Origin: Lates calcarifer | Taxonomy: Eukaryota; Chordata; Actinopteri; Centropomidae | Length of the DNA stretch: 64,000 bases | Reading direction: 5' to 3' | Assembly: GCF_001640805.2 (NCBI RefSeq) | Contig: NC_066855.1 | Span: forward strand, 17,760,639-17,824,638 | Part shown: piece after piece, positions 1 through 12,594 of the stretch | Numbering within the stretch: position 1 is the first letter of the stretch | Layout: the number at the start of each line of letters is the position of its first letter | The notes under the pieces: model-generated | Told to the model about the DNA's origin: nothing | What the model saw: only the letters and a program-made list of their open reading frames with translations | Database searches by the model: none | Translations under genes and position numbers: made by a program

Positions 1-667
1 GGCGTCCATGCACGTCAGAAACTTCTGAAAACATTCAACAAACTGAACAAATCGTTCTAAATGATCAGTATAAGAATGAGAGCAGAAACCAAAAAGCAGC
101 AAAACAAACCCTCCCTGTTCACCTGATCCAGCACCGTGTGACTTTTTCCTTTTTCCTAAGATCAAATCTGTGCTCAAAGGAACACGTTCTGAGTCTGTGT
201 CAGAAGTTAAGAAAAGAGACAACTGAAGAAGACCTACTGCACTGCTCTGATCAGTGGAAGACCTGAATGCAGCGCTGTGTTGATGCAGAGGGGGAGGATG
301 TTGAAGGAGAAAGACACTGAAAAATGTTTATGTTCAATAAGATTGTATTACAGCATTAGTCTCCTTATGTAATAAGAAAGAAGCAATTTGCTACTTTTAA
401 ATACTTAGACAAAGATAAAGTGTTCAGACGTTATATCCTCCCAACAGTTCTTATGTAACCCTGTTGTTGTTGTGTATCAGCCTGTTGTTGTTTAATTATG
501 TCCTCTGTATCTCTAGCCAGGCCTCAGCGATTCTGCAGTCTTATTTCCTGTGATATTATATCACAAAACAAAAGCATCCCCTGACCACAGCTCCAGAGAC
601 GGAACAGGCCAGTTGTTGGCATTGAGAGGCTCTTGCACTCTGCTCCCTCTGTATTTTTCTCTTTCTA

Positions 668-689
668 TTTTTTTTTTTTTTTTTTTTTT
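668..689. repeat. Poly-T tract, 22 T
   Basis: An uninterrupted run of 22 T, preceded by a pyrimidine-rich stretch and followed by a short C run. It could be the tail of an old retroposed sequence on the minus strand or plain slippage; nothing adjacent identifies a parent element. Confidence 0.9.
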
Positions 690-1154
690 ATAATCCCCCC
701 CTCATCTCATTTGGGTCTCTTCGTTTGGCAGGCAACAAACAGATCGATGAAGAGCCTCAGGTTCGCCTTTAAAAGATAAGAATGTTTTGAAGTAGACTGA
801 AAATGGCTTTGAGATTTTAAAAAGCGGCAGTCTTGCTTTGTTTTTATTGATCATCTTTTTAAACACATGTCCAGTGGCCAATTATGGATGCAGCTGGTCA
901 CTGTGGGGAGAAACAGAGGGAGCAAGAGAAATTAGATAGATCATCAACTCATCATCATCTTTATTACAGCAGGCTCCTCTTTAACCCCAAAGGGTTTGGA
1001 ATCTCGATGAGCGTTCATCCTCTGTGTTTCAGAGCTTGAAATAATAAGTTGCCATTCAAGATTAGCCTTTTTCTTAACTAAATTACTCAGGAAAGTCTAG
1101 TTAAGGAGCAGCACTGTGAATGTCCACGCTGTCTGTAGCCACATCAAGGCCTTA

Positions 1155-1260
1155 AAGGTCAGTTCACGCAAATTAAAAAAAGAACATATTTTCTCACTTA
1201 CTCTTTAGATTTAACACTTTGCCATATTATCAGTTATTAAAGCCAGAGAGTGAAATTCTA
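1155..1260 (+). repeat. Dispersed fish repeat fragment (copy 1)
   Basis: The stretch beginning with a 'ggtcagttcacgcaaatta' core and running through 'acatattttctcacttac' resembles a short repeat scattered through teleost non-coding DNA. A copy in the opposite orientation appears at about 41095-41215, ending in 'gtgtgaactgatccttta'. The match is judged by eye from shared words; boundaries are approximate and the class (SINE, MITE or other) is unknown. Confidence 0.45.
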
Positions 1261-2787
1261 AAAATAACATATAAATCAATTATTTTTCAATAATTTTCTG
1301 TAATTTATCAACTAGAATTCCATGCTTGTCAGAGTTGAGGATCCGCTGTTTTTTCTATGTATGACTTAGTTTAAGCAAAGATTGTGGTTATGTCAGGTGA
1401 TTTATGATTATTGTATAGTCAGGGATAAGCAACTTGAACACTGCTTAATATTAGGGAAAGATTGTGTTTAAAGCTAATTAATCCCTTGTAGTCTAGTGCT
1501 ATCCTTTCATCATTTCTAGAGGTACTTGCAACACATAATACACAAGTGTCTTACATCAAAATTTTCAGCACACTCTCATCTCCTGCTTTATCCTAGAGCA
1601 CTGTGGAATGGGTTAATTTAGCCCATTCTAACAGGATCAGGAGGGACCAGAATAAAATAACCAAAAGGGTTTTATTTACAATAATACAATGCAGCTGGTA
1701 ACCAAAGTAACTAAACTAAACAACACAGTAACCGGGGAGAAAAACACGGGGAGAAAGTGGCTCCAAAGCTCGAGCTCTCCACACTCCGCACTCAGCGTCG
1801 TCTCACTGCTCACACTCATTATCACTATTCAAAAAAATGTCAAAGGTCATATTGTAAAAGAAGGCCCTGTTTTATTTACCGGTCACATGGCAAATGACTC
1901 ATCCTTCAGAGTCCTCCTCAAAACGTATTTTTGCGTTTTACCATATAAACTGCTAGTCAGTAATGTGTGTCTATGTGTAATCAGGATCCATTTACAGCTA
2001 CTTTTCTATTCCAAATATTGGCTGGCAAAGTAACAGTAATTTACTCTCTTGCCTTAATATGCATCATTTAATCCTCAGCCTACATGTTGCTCCTCTTCAT
2101 TTTTCCTTTCTGTCATAACATCTTTACTTCATTCTTTCTCTTCACAGCTCTGCCTCCTTCTTCATTTCTATCTCTCTAGCTGTGTCGACCATTCACACAC
2201 ACACACACTGTGTCCCCCTCCACCACCACGTCTCACATTTCTGTCTCTGTGGCTGGCGATTGTTCCGCTCTAAAGGGCAGCGGCACCAGCACTTCGTATT
2301 TGTGTGTCCGCGTGTGTGTTAGTGGACAGAAATAGCAGCCACAGTACTACTTTTATCTGTCGAGAGAACTCGGGCCTTATCGACCATCTGCGACATTGCA
2401 GACAGAGCAGAGTCTACAGAAAAGAACAATAGCTTTGCGATGCTCAGATACCTGGAGGAAGAGCTGTGTCGGGTCAGGTGTCACTTTATTCTCCCTGCAC
2501 AATGAACTCTGATGAGTAGACTCAGTGACGTTGGTGGAGTTTCCAGGAACTAGAAAATTCTCAGTGTTTAGAAGCATGTGGATGATGATAATGATTTCAG
2601 TTATTATGCACCTTATTTGATTGGCTAAAAGTTCCCACAGATGAATTTAACGACAGTGGATTATCGTATGATCAGAGGATTAGACTTTTCATTTCACATT
2701 GAGGAGACATCTTCATCTAGTTTGATGTTCCTGCAGCGAGCCTGTAAACTCTTTCTGGATCGATGGTGTTAGCTCGTTATGTGTACT

Positions 2788-2805
2788 CCCCCCCCCCCCC
2801 CCCCC
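2788..2805. repeat. Poly-C tract, 18 C
   Basis: An uninterrupted run of 18 C on the + strand. Homopolymer C runs of this length are uncommon in vertebrate DNA, are prone to length polymorphism and are a frequent site of assembly or sequencing error. Confidence 0.9.
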
Positions 2806-5800
2806 TCCGTCTTTATGGGATGCGTTGTTTGTGTTGGCTACTTCACACTGTACGCAATCTCCTTTACACAGTGGACCTGACAGCGCGCTCATTAAAGAAT
2901 GTACAGAGTGAAGCTTCTCTCAGTCTTACAACAATACACGGAGGGAACTCATTTAGCATTTCAATACAGTTCAGGTCAGTGTAGTACAGCTGCTATGTTA
3001 TGTATTGTATTTGGCATTTACCCCCACACACACCTGATCTCAAGTGTCTTTTTTATCTCATAGTCAAGTGAAGGCCTGGCAAACCTACACCTAAAGAAGA
3101 CTTAGACTTAGACATTCAATATGCAGCAAGTGTATACAGAACGAAATTTTGTTTGCACAGGCTTCTGTTTTTCAGTTTCAGTGCCGTGCAAATGTATGTG
3201 CAAAAATTTCTGCAAGCAGAACAGGAATATATATACATAAATATTAAATATGTACAATTTAAATATGCAGCAGCAGTCCAGTGTGAGTCCAGCAGCACTG
3301 AGTATATAAGAATAAGTTAGCACCAAGGCTACGTTTGAAAAATCTGTCTAAATATTTATGAACATATTTACATGTTTAATTCACCAGCAAACTGTGGAAA
3401 ATCACACATGAAATAATTAGATTTATCCTAAGTGTAATTAACTATATTTCCATGTTTCCTTCATTTAGACAGGTAACTGATATGATCATATTATTGAGAT
3501 ATGACCGCAGCAGTGCCTGTAACTGATGATTGATTTTCACCCAAACCAAACAAACATAGGACGGAAAACAGGCAGACAGTGTGCACATGGAAGCACCACC
3601 CTCACCGCCTTTATCAACTCTAACTGTTATCCCCATGTAAAGAGACCAACAACAACTCAGCACAAAAACTTGGACCTGGAACTGGTGAACATAGGGAAAT
3701 AATCAGCTTCTCCTGCACAGCAATCAACAGAGCTTTAATATTTAAAAACTTTTATTTCAGCTGCTGCAACTGTTATTAAGAGTTCCTGACATATGCATCA
3801 GTCAGCAAAAGACCTCCCCGCATAAATAAAAATGTAATAACAGTATCGGACTTCACGAGGGAGCAATAGAACAACAACACAGAGGCGAGTTGAGGCTTTG
3901 TGCAGCGTCTGTTCTGACTGTAGTTTGAAAAGGGCACCACATGTCATCTGCTGTGACCAATTACAGCCGCGTCTCGGGTTTTACCATCCAGCTCTGTCAG
4001 AGCAGGTGTCACAAAACCTGCAGTTCAATTTGTTACTTTCTCTTTGAGACTGTCATCAGAAAAACTAACAGCTACAGTTTACCTTCACTTGGAAAACAGC
4101 AAGCAAGTAGTTTTAGTTTCCTGAAGTGAATCAAACCTTAATTAGAGGTGGCAGATCAGAGAGAAACTCACATGAGTCATTTTTGAAGGTGATGACAAAC
4201 AACACATGTAGACGTTTGTGTTGAAGGATTTGCTTTTTCTTTTGGATGAGATTTTCCTATGCCTAACACTGGCATTTCAGTTCGCCAGCTAGATATACAG
4301 TGTGTGTCACTGAATGGACACGTACTATAAGAGGCTTGTCTTCAGCATATATGGGTTCCAAGCTCAGTTTAGTCACAAACTAAGCATAGTTCAAGCTGCC
4401 CATATAGAGAGAGCAGATGTTCTCCACATTGGAAATAATGGCCTTGCTCTGCTCACTGCCCAAACATGCATTTTTGGAGTGAATGCACGATAAAGTGTTA
4501 CGTTTCCATGCTGTTGGAGACTCATGTTTTATCGACCTGTTAAACAAGAAAGCATTCACTGTATCAGGACAGTGAATACTCCTTGACCCTAGTTTTAGAG
4601 ATTGATGGTGTTGCTCTAATAAATATAAGCACAATGCACTGAAGAGTACATTTTGTACCTTTATTTCAATGTTCTGTAACAAAAATAATCAAAGTATCAT
4701 ACTGTTTATTATTATTATTATACTTTATTTTCAATATAGTAACAACTACAAACATTAAATGCATCTTTTAACACAGATGCTATTCTATACTTTTTACATT
4801 AAGGCTCCTTTACAGGCGCACTTGGTGACTGTTATGTCCATCTGTATGGACGGTTTCACTTACTGTTTATATTGTACAGTAATAAATCTTCTACTTGGAC
4901 TTTAAGTGTTGAAAATCTCCAATGTGTGAGTACAGTCAGTGAAAAAGGAAAAAAAAAAGAAGAGTCAGTGTAAAATGTCAGGAGTCCAGTAGCTTGTGCT
5001 TGACATTCAAAGATCAAATCCATACCATGTGGTGTCTCTGGGCTCCTGTAGTCATGTGTATACAGTACACATACATACTTATACACAGTTGACAAACTAA
5101 ATCCTCCTCATCCTCCAGATACTTAGCACTTGATCCACTGTGTTGGCACTGATATGAACACAGACACAGAGGTCTTACTGACTCAAACAAAGCACATGGC
5201 TTCACACAAACACTTTCCACAGGGTCATAGAAGGGACAGAAAGCTTCAGCACTGCACACGAGACTGGAGTTAATCGTTTGGGGTAAGTTTTCAAACACCA
5301 GCTGACAGTTTGTCCAATAACACATCTGTGAAATGTCAGCCACCTAATAAAAACTAGGCCTGATGGGACATGATGAAGTGTTTGGGGAGGTAGAGAAGCT
5401 AATGTGTAAACTAAAGTACACAGGTAATGATTTGTTGATCTACATGTCAAAACAGGCTGAATATGGTTGGACGCTTTTAGACGCCAAACTTGTTGTTTTA
5501 ACAGTATTTACAAACATTTGATATAAAACATGCTGTTGATGCCTAAACCACAAACAGGACTCTGCCTGTTCTCTGGTCAGTCATATCCACCATGACACAT
5601 GTTATTGTTATTCTGTTTCTTGATGCAGTTTGGCTCATTTTGAATTTGCAGTCAAGACAGCATCATAAAAACTATGTCAGGAAAAATAGTTTACTAATTT
5701 ACTTACTAGTTTACAGCTCGATTCACTGATGAAAATGCAACTGAAAGCTTGTAATATAACCTTGAGATCTTTTTTTTGTGAAATTCTCACAGAATTCTTC

Positions 5801-6904
5801 CTGAATTTATGAACATCAGTAAAGCTTTCTATACATATTGCAAAGAGACAGCCTAAATGACAAAGGATCAATATTTCAGAAGAGGGATACATTTGTTCAT
5901 GTTACTGTGAAATGCTTTGTTCCTGGCAGCATGAACCACCTGGATGACCACAGCTGTGGCCACCACTGTACACACACACACACATACTGAAAGACATGGT
6001 GATCCACTGAGCAGCAGTTCACTGTAATCTAAGGTGGCAGAGTGTGTCAGATCCTCCTTAAATATTGAATATTCTGAAAGTTACAAACATCCATCATTAA
6101 AAATCTTCATCTAGTTTGAGATCCATGCTGACACCAGTGATTGAAATTACTCCTTTGTTTCATTTTGTTTTCGCACAGACTTATGAAATCATCTGCAAAT
6201 TTCTTTCTTCTTTTTTTTTTTTTTTTGTCATTTTCATCCCATTCTAGCTCATTTTATCTGTATCATCTGTTGGTTATTACAGCTCATTATCAGCTGTTAC
6301 GGGCCTGCAGTTTATTTCCACAGTGATAAGACACAGAAGGAGAGTGATGAAAGACGATGATAAAAATCCAAAATGAGATTCAAACGACTAATTTGTGCAG
6401 ATGAGATTAAAGAAGCTTCTTCTTTCATTATCTCAAACATGGTGAATTAAAGTCGTATGCTGAATATTTCAGTGTTGGAGCTTGAACCTTGAAAATAGAT
6501 TCACAATCACCAACTTATTTCTTCTGGCTGATGTGTAATTAGGGAGAATGATGAGAAAATTTTCTGTTTTCACCGTGTAATGCACGGAACAGAAACAGTG
6601 TGACTAGACACCTGGATATGAAACCAGTTTAAAACCCTCATGTCCACAGTGTTTCTCTGCAGTAATTAGTTCTTCAGGAATGTGGATGTGTTGATCAATA
6701 ACCAATAAGTTTTAGTTTGTGGTTGTATGAGATGTTTGTGGATTAAATGGGACACAGCTGTTCGTGTTGCCTGATATTTAAAACATGTATACACCTAAAT
6801 AAGTTCCCATGTTGATAGTTAATGGCTCTTGTCAGTAAGTAAAATAAACAACAGGTTCACTGAGTAAGTAGTCATAATGCAAACAACCACCCTCTGTATA
6901 GATA

Positions 6905-7090
6905 AACAGATAGAGATCAGTCTGGGCTCCAGAAAAAACCCAGTCCAGAGCCAGCCTTCCTGATCAGTTTGTTCGATCTGTCCCTGTCACTGACACAGAT
7001 GCAGCTTTCCCAGTAGACTGCAGCGAGGAATACTGCACTGGCCATAACAGACTGGTAAAAGATCTGAGAAGCTAATAGAAGTAGAGTCTG
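6905..7090 (-). mobile_element. LINE reverse-transcriptase tail fragment
   Basis: The minus-strand translation contains 'IFYQSVMASAVFLAAVYW' followed by 'RSNKLIRKAGSGLG'. This pattern (F-Y-x-S-V, a V-x-W motif, then an N-K-L-I-K-K-A-G-S-like motif) is characteristic of the region C-terminal to the reverse transcriptase domain in teleost LINEs. Only about 60 codons survive; the polymerase core, endonuclease and 3' end are absent. No flanking target duplication was located. Assignment to a LINE is fairly firm; the clade is uncertain. Confidence 0.7.
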
Positions 7091-7164
7091 CTTCTGTCCC
7101 TCCCTGTAGACAGCCTCTGCAGCAATCCCAGTCCAGTCTGCTGTGGAAGTGGAAGGCCTCACTC

Positions 7165-8149
7165 TCAGCTTATTTCATCAGCCTGACAACATTTACTACA
7201 ATATATGCTTTGCATTTATGTCAGAAAGATTAAAGTAAGCCTAAAAGTCTGGTAAACAATTTTGCATGAATAATGTAGTGTGTAGATTTAATTTAGATGG
7301 CTTTGCCCTCCTTCTGCCTCTGGTTGTAGTGAGAAATAGTATCCAGCTGTAGCGACACAGTCGAGCTGACAGCTGCTATCAGCATACATCATAATGAAGT
7401 CCTAACCAAGCCTTTAATAAAAAATAATAATAATAAAAGCTCCAGAACATTAATATATGGAATGTGTTAAAAAACGATGGGAGGCTGATGTTATGATTTA
7501 TGTTCACACAGCAGAGCTGCACTCATCCCGTATGCCTCAGATGAGGGTTGAGGTAGGTTTGTGATTGCGGCTGTAAAGCCACTCTCAGGCCTTTGATTGG
7601 CCTCATTTGCATAGCACCTTGGCAGGCCTGCAGGGGAGTGGGAGCAGAGCAGCAAGGGGCGTTAGGGAGTCCCACATTTCCATTTTATATGCTGCATGCA
7701 TCACCATCATATTCTGATCACAAGGAGAACCCCGGCAGTTAAATTATACATTGGCCTTGTTAGTATCAGACCTGTTGATGTGTGGGTTTGCTGAGGAGTT
7801 GTGAGGCTGGAGACGACACACAGAGAGGAGCTGATATATGTAGTCATTGTAGAGGAGGAAGGCTGATGAACATTGCAGCAAAAGTGTAGAGTATATCATC
7901 ACAGCTTCAGTTCAGTTTGTTCATCCTCATGAAGAAATACTCTTTCTTTGAGAGGAAGGTGATAACATGCAGCAAAAGTGTAGAGTAATATCACTTTTTC
8001 ACGACTGAACCTCTCCAACTGCCACTGAGTGGGCAGACATGGACAGAGATCATCCCTATGCTTACAAACATTGCATCTTAAAGAAAATTAGCAAAATAGT
8101 TTGTGGATGTTGAAACATGGCCTGAAAATGTTTTTGCCCGACACTTACA
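7165..8149. other. Non-coding stretch with possible regulatory block
   Basis: No exon was seen. Roughly 7540-7710 is free of simple repeats and contains an octamer 'atttgcat' (7605-7612) just after an inverted CCAAT-like 'attgg' (7596-7600), in a sequence without the drift-like look of its surroundings. A 19-base direct repeat occurs at 7875-7893 and 7969-7987. Confidence 0.35.
7605..7612 (+). promoter_or_regulatory. Octamer (POU-factor-like) motif
   Basis: A perfect 'atttgcat' octamer, the known binding word of Oct/POU transcription factors, lies 4 bases downstream of an inverted CCAAT-like 'attgg'. An 8-mer occurs by chance about once per 65 kb per strand, so the motif alone proves nothing. 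It is listed because its neighbourhood is unusually repeat-free. Confidence 0.2.
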
Positions 8150-8375
8150 CAGAGGCTGGATCAGACTGAGATGTGGGGAGTTTGGAGGCCAGGTGAACAC
8201 CTTGGACACTTAATGTTGTGTTCCCTGAGACATTTCTGAGCAGTTTTTTGTGGTGTGGTGGGAGCACTGTCCTGCTGGGGGAGGCCCCTGCCATTGGGGA
8301 GTGTTGTTACCATGGGGGACATGCTTGTTCTGCAACAATATTTAGGAGGGTGGATCCAAAGTAATGTAGGGAGGC
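8150..8375 (-). pseudogene. Tc1-like transposase C-terminal fragment
   Basis: On the minus strand the translation reads 'TLPNGRGLPQQDSAPTTPQK' and, after a frame change, 'WPPNSPHLSLIQPL'. These correspond to the Tc1/mariner DDE-transposase stretch in which a catalytic Asp (Q-Q-D-N-A-P motif) is followed by W-P-x-N-S-P-D-L-N-P-I-E. The Asp is still visible (QQDSAP) but the frame is broken, the N-terminal helix-turn-helix part is missing, and no terminal inverted repeats were found. It belongs to the same family as the element at 50489-51026. It is a dead relic without activity. Confidence 0.8.
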
Positions 8376-8574
8376 ACTGCACTGATTTTTGTGGCTCTGG
8401 AGGAGCTTTGTCGAGTCTGAGCAAAAATCCTGATGAAAGAATCTAGAGGCGTGAAGTTTGAAAGATGCATAATCCAAGTTGCATCACGAGAAATGTAGGA
8501 GCTTTTGAAGCATCATCTTAGACCCTTGATGTGGACTTTTTACTATTTTCTGATGTCTTACACCAAAAGTCTCA

Positions 8575-8640
8575 CTGATGAATTAAAGGAATAATCATCA
8601 GATTATTTGATAATTAAAATGTTTAGTTGTAGCTCCAACA
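8575..8640 (+). repeat. Dispersed fish repeat end ('taattaaaatgtttagttg')
   Basis: The short stretch ending 'gttgtagctccaacag' resembles one end of a common teleost repeat rich in attaat/gattaa words. A longer fragment of what looks like the same family lies near 56690-56850. Boundaries and class are uncertain. Confidence 0.4.
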
Positions 8641-9148
8641 GTTTATGTGTTGTTCCTTTGGTTCTCCCTCATGTTGTGAAATGCCCTGCTGTATTTTACT
8701 GCTTCCAATGGTGATGAATTTCTTTTTGGTCTGAAAAACAAAACAGCAGAGGGTAGGTTTTGAAATCAAGACTGGAATCTAAACATCTGTTCAAGCAACC
8801 ACCGTCTTTGATCCTGACCCAACACAAATCTTACACACTGCACTTACAGGTCTATTTAAGGCACAGAACATGGCTTAAAGCCTGTGATATAGAACTTCAC
8901 GCTGCGAACTAACTTCACGCTGTTCAGAACAAGACAGAGCTAATAGAATATTTGACGCTTTCAGGGGCTTAATTACTCGGAAATCAAGTAATGTGACATG
9001 TGACATGACTATATTAGCGCTCCTGCTCTCTGCGTAGGATGGAGGTGGTGAAGTTTGCCACTTGCTGGAAGCTGGGTCAGATTTATCTGTAAAAATATTT
9101 ACAGATGCAGCTTTTAGGTCAAATCATGTCCAGGTACAGTAAACACAA

Positions 9149-9150
<2 letters not shown>

Positions 9151-9217
<67 letters not shown>
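9151..9217 (+). repeat. Compound microsatellite (GT)n(GA)n
   Basis: About 14 GT units (9151-9179) run directly into about 19 GA units (to 9217). It abuts a short 'gaggac ... gtcctc' inverted repeat (9215-9236). A related dispersed sequence, again beside a GT-rich tract, occurs near 60960-61110. Confidence 0.95.
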
Positions 9218-9220
<3 letters not shown>

Positions 9221-9415
9221 ATTTTGGCTGGTCCTCATACCTACAAAAGGCTGATTGAGGGTAAAGACTTGCTTTTAGAGTTCAAACCAGAATCAGGTTT
9301 AGGTTAGGACTGGGGCTATTTAATTTCGTCATGATGGCTAAGGTAAGGTAATATAATGGGCTGGGGAATCCTTAATGTCAGGGAGTGTCCTCACAAGTAT
9401 AGAAGGACCAATGTG
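9215..9415 (+). repeat. Microsatellite-associated dispersed repeat (copy 1)
   Basis: Immediately after the GT/GA tract come 'gaggac' and its complement 'gtcctc' 10 bases later, then a 'ggtttaggttagg' word, and finally 'gtcctcacaagtatag' before another GT-rich stretch. The same words ('gtgaggacc', 'ggttttaggtttcaggttag') recur at 60960-61110. I recognise this as a fish repeat that carries GT tracts at its edges; the class is not known to me. Confidence 0.55.
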
Positions 9416-9543
9416 TTTGTGTTTGTGCATGTGTTTGTGTGTGTGTTTGTGTGTGTGTTTCAGTGCTCCCATCTTTGTTTCCTGCCCATTAGTTACCAGA
9501 CTGTAAAAGGTTAGAGCAGGTGTGTGTTTTATGGGTATTCAAT

Positions 9544-9571
9544 AGAGAGAGAGAGAGAGAGAGAGAGAGAG
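9544..9571 (+). repeat. (GA)n microsatellite
   Basis: About 14 uninterrupted AG/GA units, followed a few bases later by CA-rich sequence (9576-9602). Confidence 0.95.
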
Positions 9572-9704
9572 CAGTCACACACACACATACAAACACACAC
9601 GCGCATGCACACATGCTGCAGGAAGAGTGCGAGTGTTCCAAAGGTAAATGTCACACCTGTCATTGGCGATGTGGATGAAAAGGCTCAATTATTCCCCCTC
9701 ACAA

Positions 9705-9880
9705 ACACACACCGTCATCTCTCTCTCTTTCTTTTCTCCTCTTTTCTCCTTTTCCCTCTGTCTTTACTGCATCTGTCCACCATCACCCCACCCCCCCTCT
9801 ATCTACACCTCTTTCCCTCTTCCTCATTCTGCATCTCCCCCTCTCTAATTTCACCATTCTTCCTCTTCGTCTTTCCAGGA
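9705..9880 (+). repeat. Pyrimidine-rich (CT) tract
   Basis: About 175 bases in which the + strand is dominated by C and T (ctctctcttt, cttttctcct, ccaccccccc). It is low-complexity sequence; the open frames over it (Phe/Ser/Leu/Pro-rich) are composition artefacts. Such strand-asymmetric tracts can form triplex DNA. Confidence 0.8.
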
Positions 9881-12565
9881 TGTGTGTAGGTAATTAAAAT
9901 GTCCTTTTCCAGCAGTCTTGTGATAAATTAACTGAGCTGACAGGGAAACGCCTCCCACTACATCACAGATTTTTTTCTCTTTTTTTTTTTTTTTTGTTTT
10001 GCATTTGATTTTCGGCGTCACAGTTCAGAGAATTTGCTTCATTAGTGTTCACGGTTGCTCTATATGCTCCGAAGGATGCGAAACAGTAAACGCAGTAGTA
10101 CAGAACACACATCAAGGCATTTCCACACTCCAGAGGACAGCAGAGAGAAGTTGGGCTTAAGCAACAGAGTCAGATGTGCTGCTTTAAATTAGATAAAGCA
10201 GGCAGGGATTTCCTCATGTCCAGAGTTTTCTCTATGGGGAAAGAAAACATTCAAACTTAAATAAATGTCTCATGGAGCGAGTGGAGACATGGTGCGTTCT
10301 AGTGGACTTTAATCTGATTCTTTCCACGGAAGATGTTCACTGAGACTACATGTTTTTAATTATAGTTAACTGTGAAAAGGTTGGATGCTTTTAAAACGTC
10401 AGTCTTCAAATAAAAGAAGCTGGAAGTCAACAAGGGTGGAAGAGAAGCTGGGCGTCAGCAGGGATGGGTTCTGAAAGCTGGTTTCTCTTTCGGTTCTCTC
10501 TCTGACGCCACAGGCATCAGCAAAGGAAAAATAGGATTGGTGGTGTGAACAAGCATGTGATAACTCAGAAACAATGCTGTAAAGAAACATTGCAGGCGCA
10601 CTTAAACATTTCAAAATCCACCATCCATCATGTTAAAGTAAAGTAAATTTTCTTTTTGATAACTTGAGAGAAACGAGTGCTTGGCCTCAGCCAAGCTCTG
10701 GAAACTGAGTGATGACAGGGTTATTTAATGTCACAGAGCAGTAAAATATGTGGTGAAAGTCCTACAAACCTTAAGCGCAATTACTTTAATTACTTAAGCT
10801 TCTGTCGAAGTCAGGGTCATCTGGTAATTCATCCTTAAATCTGATTGTAATTACTGAATGTGATTAGAAGAAGTCAGATGCATATGAAGTTATATCTGTT
10901 GTTACATAAAGTAGTTGAACAGATGTCTATATCAACTTTGCCCACTGCTGTGAATTTACCATGAGTCAAATAGTGCATTTTCATTCCTGTTTGGTTCAGT
11001 TTCCTTTAAAGTTCTGCAAGGTCTAATTGTGCACATAGAAATGCTTTCACATTGAGCCATTAAAAATCTGTTGTTTTGGTCCTAATCTGCCTTTGGTTTT
11101 CAACTCAGAGACAGTTTGCAGTCCAACACAGGTAGCTGTGATGCATACAGTATTTTTTAACAATCAAAAGAAGTAGGTTCATATGCCCACAAAATGTTAA
11201 AGGGAACAATAATTTACTCAGATTTGCACATTTAAAATAGCATCTAGTGGCCATTAGAGGAATTGCATCATAAACTTTTGCACTAGCACTTGAACAGCAC
11301 AAGGCACACCTAATTTACAATCCCTTTATCTTTTTCACCAAGAAATCCGCTTCATCCATAATGGAGACACAGACAAGTCAACAGAAGAAGAAGAAGACAG
11401 TGAAGTAGAGGAGGAAAAATTGTAACTTAATTAGAGACTTTTCCCTCCTGCAGCAACTCTCAGGTGCTGGTACATAGTTGCATCCTGCAATTTTAGAGTT
11501 ACTGTACTGAGGAGACTTTTAACTTTACAGCCATCTCCTCCTGGGGCAGATGATCCCACAGAGACCAACAGAGACCAGTGGTGTCGGGAAATGCTTTGAA
11601 AAGTGGAGTCTCTATCAGACTAGACTTTTATCATGTCTGTTTTTTAATTAGAACTCTTGTCTTGTGAACTAATGAATACTTGCAGCCTGCAGGCTTCCTC
11701 CAGTAATTAATCCATACCCACGGAAAAAGGAAGCCAGTCGCTGTTGGGTGCCTCTAATCAATATTTACAGGCATACCCTTGTTGAGACTCACAGGGGGGG
11801 ACTTGCTTTAAGTGTCGAACCTAAAAAAAAGATTGAAGAACTACAACTGATATTGCTGAGAAAAGTCGAACACAGAGAAACTTAAGTGCAGACAAATCAG
11901 ATGGTATGGGGCAATTTTTTCAAAGTGCGTTTGCAGCTGTTTCAGAAACAGAATAAAGTAGACTGAGCTCTAATAGCTACAGATTTGGAGGGAGAGACCA
12001 GAGGCAAACATACTGTGTGAGGTGAAAGGGAGAGGTCTACGCCAGTGTTCTGAAAACAACAACAGAAAGTTAGTTGTTGTTGTTAAGGATGTTAGCAGTT
12101 GCAGCACAAGCATGGAGGCAATTTAAAACCCTTAGAGTGCAGTGCATCAGAGATAACACCTCTTTTTGGAGTCATAATTCAACCGAACCCAAACAGATAA
12201 ACATGACAGATACATTTGTAGATTCAGAGTGACTTACAGTTTTCAAAGATACATCGTATCTAATGACCATTGTGAGTTAATGTCCATTAATCCATTTAGA
12301 AATTGCACAAAAAGATGCATGTGATTCCAGAACTTTGCTGAGAATCTTATTTTTAAGTGGTCCTCAGTATCATAGTAATCCATCCATGGATACACTGCAG
12401 ACAGGAGCTGCTACTTGCTCATTCGCCTCTTTTTAATGGCGTCACTTTGACAAATAGTAAACAAATATAGACTAAAACATTCCTCTTCCATTTTGAGATA
12501 GTAAGAACATTAGAGGACATTTCTAAAAATGTGAGGGTGTTTTGGAAAGCTATACAAACTTGGTT

Positions 12566-12594
12566 TTGTGTGTGTGTGTGTGTGTGTGTGGTGT
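12566..12594 (+). repeat. (GT)n microsatellite
   Basis: About 13 GT units, ending in an out-of-register 'ggtgt'. Confidence 0.9.

Larger units (their letters stand above)
1..6900. other. Non-coding stretch, probably intron
   Basis: No convincing exon was found. Open frames here are short, lack plausible splice sites and have low-complexity or stop-bounded translations. The stretch holds a T22 run (668-689), a C18 run (2788-2805), a short ATT array (4706-4721), several brief CA tracts and one dispersed repeat fragment near 1155-1260. The intron assignment is an inference from the + strand exon at 19005, which needs upstream exons that are not seen here. It could equally contain a missed small exon or lie outside the gene. 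Confidence 0.5.
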
